Of a stretch of DNA of 64,000 nt, positions 62,528 to 64,000 are shown one piece after another. Position 1 is the first letter of the stretch. Every line of letters begins with the position of its first letter. The notes under the pieces were generated by a model. The model made no database searches and had not been told where the DNA came from. It saw nothing but the letters and a program-made list of their open reading frames with translations. A program made the translations under genes and the position numbers. Source of the stretch: Chloroflexota bacterium (GTDB lineage Bacteria; Chloroflexota; Anaerolineae; Anaerolineales; Villigracilaceae); contig JACRLB010000017.1 in NCBI GenBank assembly GCA_016235445.1, positions 181,304 to 245,303 of the forward strand. Reading direction: 5' to 3'.

Positions 62528-64000
62528 GTAACTACACAGTGAATTTTACTTGAAGGGTTGTCAAAAAAGAGAAACTCAGAGACAATCAAAGCTATGGAAC
62601 CAATCCGACTGCCAACTGAAAAAGAAATCAATGCTGCGTATGAAGGCGGAAAAGAGGCGGTATTGAAAAGAATAGCCAGAACAGTGGGAAGCCGCCATCA
62701 AGTGACGGGTTTGATAAACCAGCGCCACGCAGTTTACGAAAACGCAGTCGTAAAAGGAGCGGTGGACAAAAAGGGCATGTTGGATATAAGTTAGAGATGG
62801 TCAAAAAGCCAGACCATATCAAAAAATATAAAGTTGCGCAATGCGCTCATTGCCAAAAGTCCTTGAGGCGGCAAAAAGTAGAGCGGATTGAAAAGCGACA
62901 AGTATTTGACTTACCGAAAGTACGGATGGAAGTGACAGAGCATCAAGCGCAAGTAAAACGTTGTTCTTGTTGCGGGAAAGAAACACGAGCCGAGTTTCCG
63001 AAAGAGGCGAATCAAGCAGTGCAGTACGGAATGGAAGCAAAATCCCAGATGACCTATTTGAATCACGAACAACATATTCCTTTGAAACGGACCTGTGATG
63101 TTTTTGAAGAGTTCTATGGTCATCGTCCCGCTGAAGGAACGGTCTATGCGGCAGGTGCAGAAGTAGCCCAAATCATAAAGCCTGCTACCGAGACGATCAA
63201 AGAACACTTAACCCTGCTTGAAGCTGTGATTGGCAATGACGAGACAGGTATGCGCATTGATGGAAAACTATACTGGTTGCAAACCACTTGCACGACTTTC
63301 CTGACTTATTATGCCTATCATCAAAAACGCGGAAAGGTGGCGATGGATGCCATTAATATCTTGCCGCGTTTCAAAGGACGCGTTGTGCATGATGACTTGC
63401 CATCCTACTTTCAATATGATTTTCAACACGCCTTGTGCAACGCCCATCATTTGAGAGTTTTGCTGTTCTTGCAAGAACGTTATCCGCAAAAGTGGATTGA
63501 ACCTTTGATTGCCCTACTGTTGAAAATCAAGAAAAAAGTGCAGAAAGTTCAAAGAGCCAACCAGACCGAACTGAGCGAAAGACAAAAAGCAAGCTATTTC
63601 GCCCAATACGACAAGTTGATCCAGCAAGGCTTGCGAGCCAATCCTCCGCCAAACGCAACCAGTCGAAAGCCTGGGCAACGAGGGCGGTTGAAACAAAGGC
63701 CGGCGCGCAATCTTCTACTGAGGCTCAAAGAACACAAAGAGGCTGTCTTGGCTTTTATGCTCGATTTTAAAGTTCCGTTTGATAACAATCAATCCGAGCG
63801 GGATTTACGTATGATGAAAGTCAAACAAAAAGTCTCGGGTTGTTTTCGATCTGAAGAAGGCGCTGGAATCTTTTGTCAGATTCGAGGCTATCTTTCCACA
63901 GCCCGCAAGAATGGGCAGATGGCTCTCTCTGTTTTGCGTCTGGCTTTCATGGGGACTCCTTACTTGCCCAGTTTTGTCTCACCTTTAGCTGTGTAGTTAC
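62528..64000 (+). mobile_element. IS66-family element (transposase-only type), complete between its ends
   Basis: Terminal inverted repeats GTAACTACACAG (62528-62539) and CTGTGTAGTTAC (63989-64000) bound about 1.47 kb with only a TnpC-type transposase, like the ISBst12 subgroup that lacks tnpA and tnpB. The right end coincides with the edge of the window, so the target duplication (left flank TATATTAT) cannot be tested here. Its transposase reading frame is interrupted. Confidence 0.85.
62594..63996 (+). pseudogene. IS66-family transposase TnpC, frameshifted with loss of part of its N-terminus
   Basis: The main frame (399 residues from ATG 62797) has the catalytic triad: D in VIGNDETGMRI, D in GRVVHDDLPSYF and E in NNQSERDLRMM, and a zinc-finger region CAHC...CSCC. 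In the same frame, upstream of 62797, KNSQNSGKPPSSDGF, PAPRSLRKRSRKRSGGQKGH and VGYKLEMVKK are readable, the usual IS66 linker, but there is no ATG. The true N-terminus MEPIRLPTEKEINAAYEGG (from 62594) is in another frame that stops at 62794. The coiled coil normally found between them (~20 residues) is missing, so a deletion with frameshift near 62655-62670 broke the gene. Confidence 0.85.

Noticed and set aside
62640..62800. Programmed -1 frameshift joining the two IS66 frames
   Set aside because: No slippery heptamer in the right phase; part of the coiled coil is also missing, so a mutation explains it better.

Overview
The window reads as chromosome of a Chloroflexota bacterium, most likely class Anaerolineae. 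This is inferred from gene content, not from a search: an FMN riboswitch drives a RibXY-type riboflavin transporter of the kind described in Chloroflexus, SecA is greatly enlarged, several solute-binding or enzyme proteins are lipoproteins, and many starts lie 6-9 nt after a -10 box as if mRNAs were leaderless. Most genes are housekeeping and packed on both strands. No rRNA, tRNA or CRISPR was seen.

Layout. 1-2.2 kb: the N-terminus of a flippase-like membrane protein and lepA. 2.3-3.7 kb: an AbiE-type toxin-antitoxin pair. 3.8-6.4 kb: an ECF sigma factor overlapping an anti-sigma factor that carries a beta-propeller. 6.7-8.7 kb: a large SPFH protein. 8.8-12.3 kb is a small accessory island: a fused BsuBI/PstI-type restriction-modification protein, the tail of a DUF5131 gene and a PIN/Phd toxin-antitoxin pair. 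12.5-22.3 kb: acnA, adenosine deaminase, secA and icd. 22.3-24.5 kb: an XRE-regulated membrane protein pair, an NTF2-like protein and an FKBP isomerase. 25-28.6 kb: sdhACDB. 28.7-45.2 kb: gyrA, HD hydrolase, M1 peptidase, membrane glycosyltransferase, MarC, SDR, PlsY-like, a PP2C/FHA signalling pair, guaA, HIT, xpt. 45.2-53.5 kb: truncated nucleotidyltransferase, maf, penicillin-binding protein, rsgA, holB, a RAYT transposase between its REPs, a DinB-like protein and a glycosyltransferase. 53.7-56.7 kb: the ribXYZ-like operon. 56.7-62.4 kb: GNAT, valS with a T-box, a TauE-type exporter and a PIN-TRAM protein. 62.5 kb to the end: an IS66-family element with a broken transposase.

Metabolically, acnA, icd and sdhACDB cover three consecutive parts of the TCA cycle. 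guaA, xpt, adenosine deaminase and maf concern purine nucleotides. secA, PBP, PlsY and the lipoproteins concern the envelope.

The most striking feature is the density and behaviour of short repeats. At least six families recur: a CCCTCACCC palindrome, a CTTCGA/CTCAGG repeat, GTAG-type REPs with their RAYT, GGGTGTG-ended miniature elements with 9-bp target duplications, a CACGAAGG repeat and tandem TGACAAC/CGTAAAT tracts. Several copies lie inside reading frames without breaking them (acnA, valS twice, secA twice), several supply or span stop codons (HIT gene, holB, RAYT, ribX, a glycosyltransferase), and one lies in the antiterminator loop of the valS T-box.
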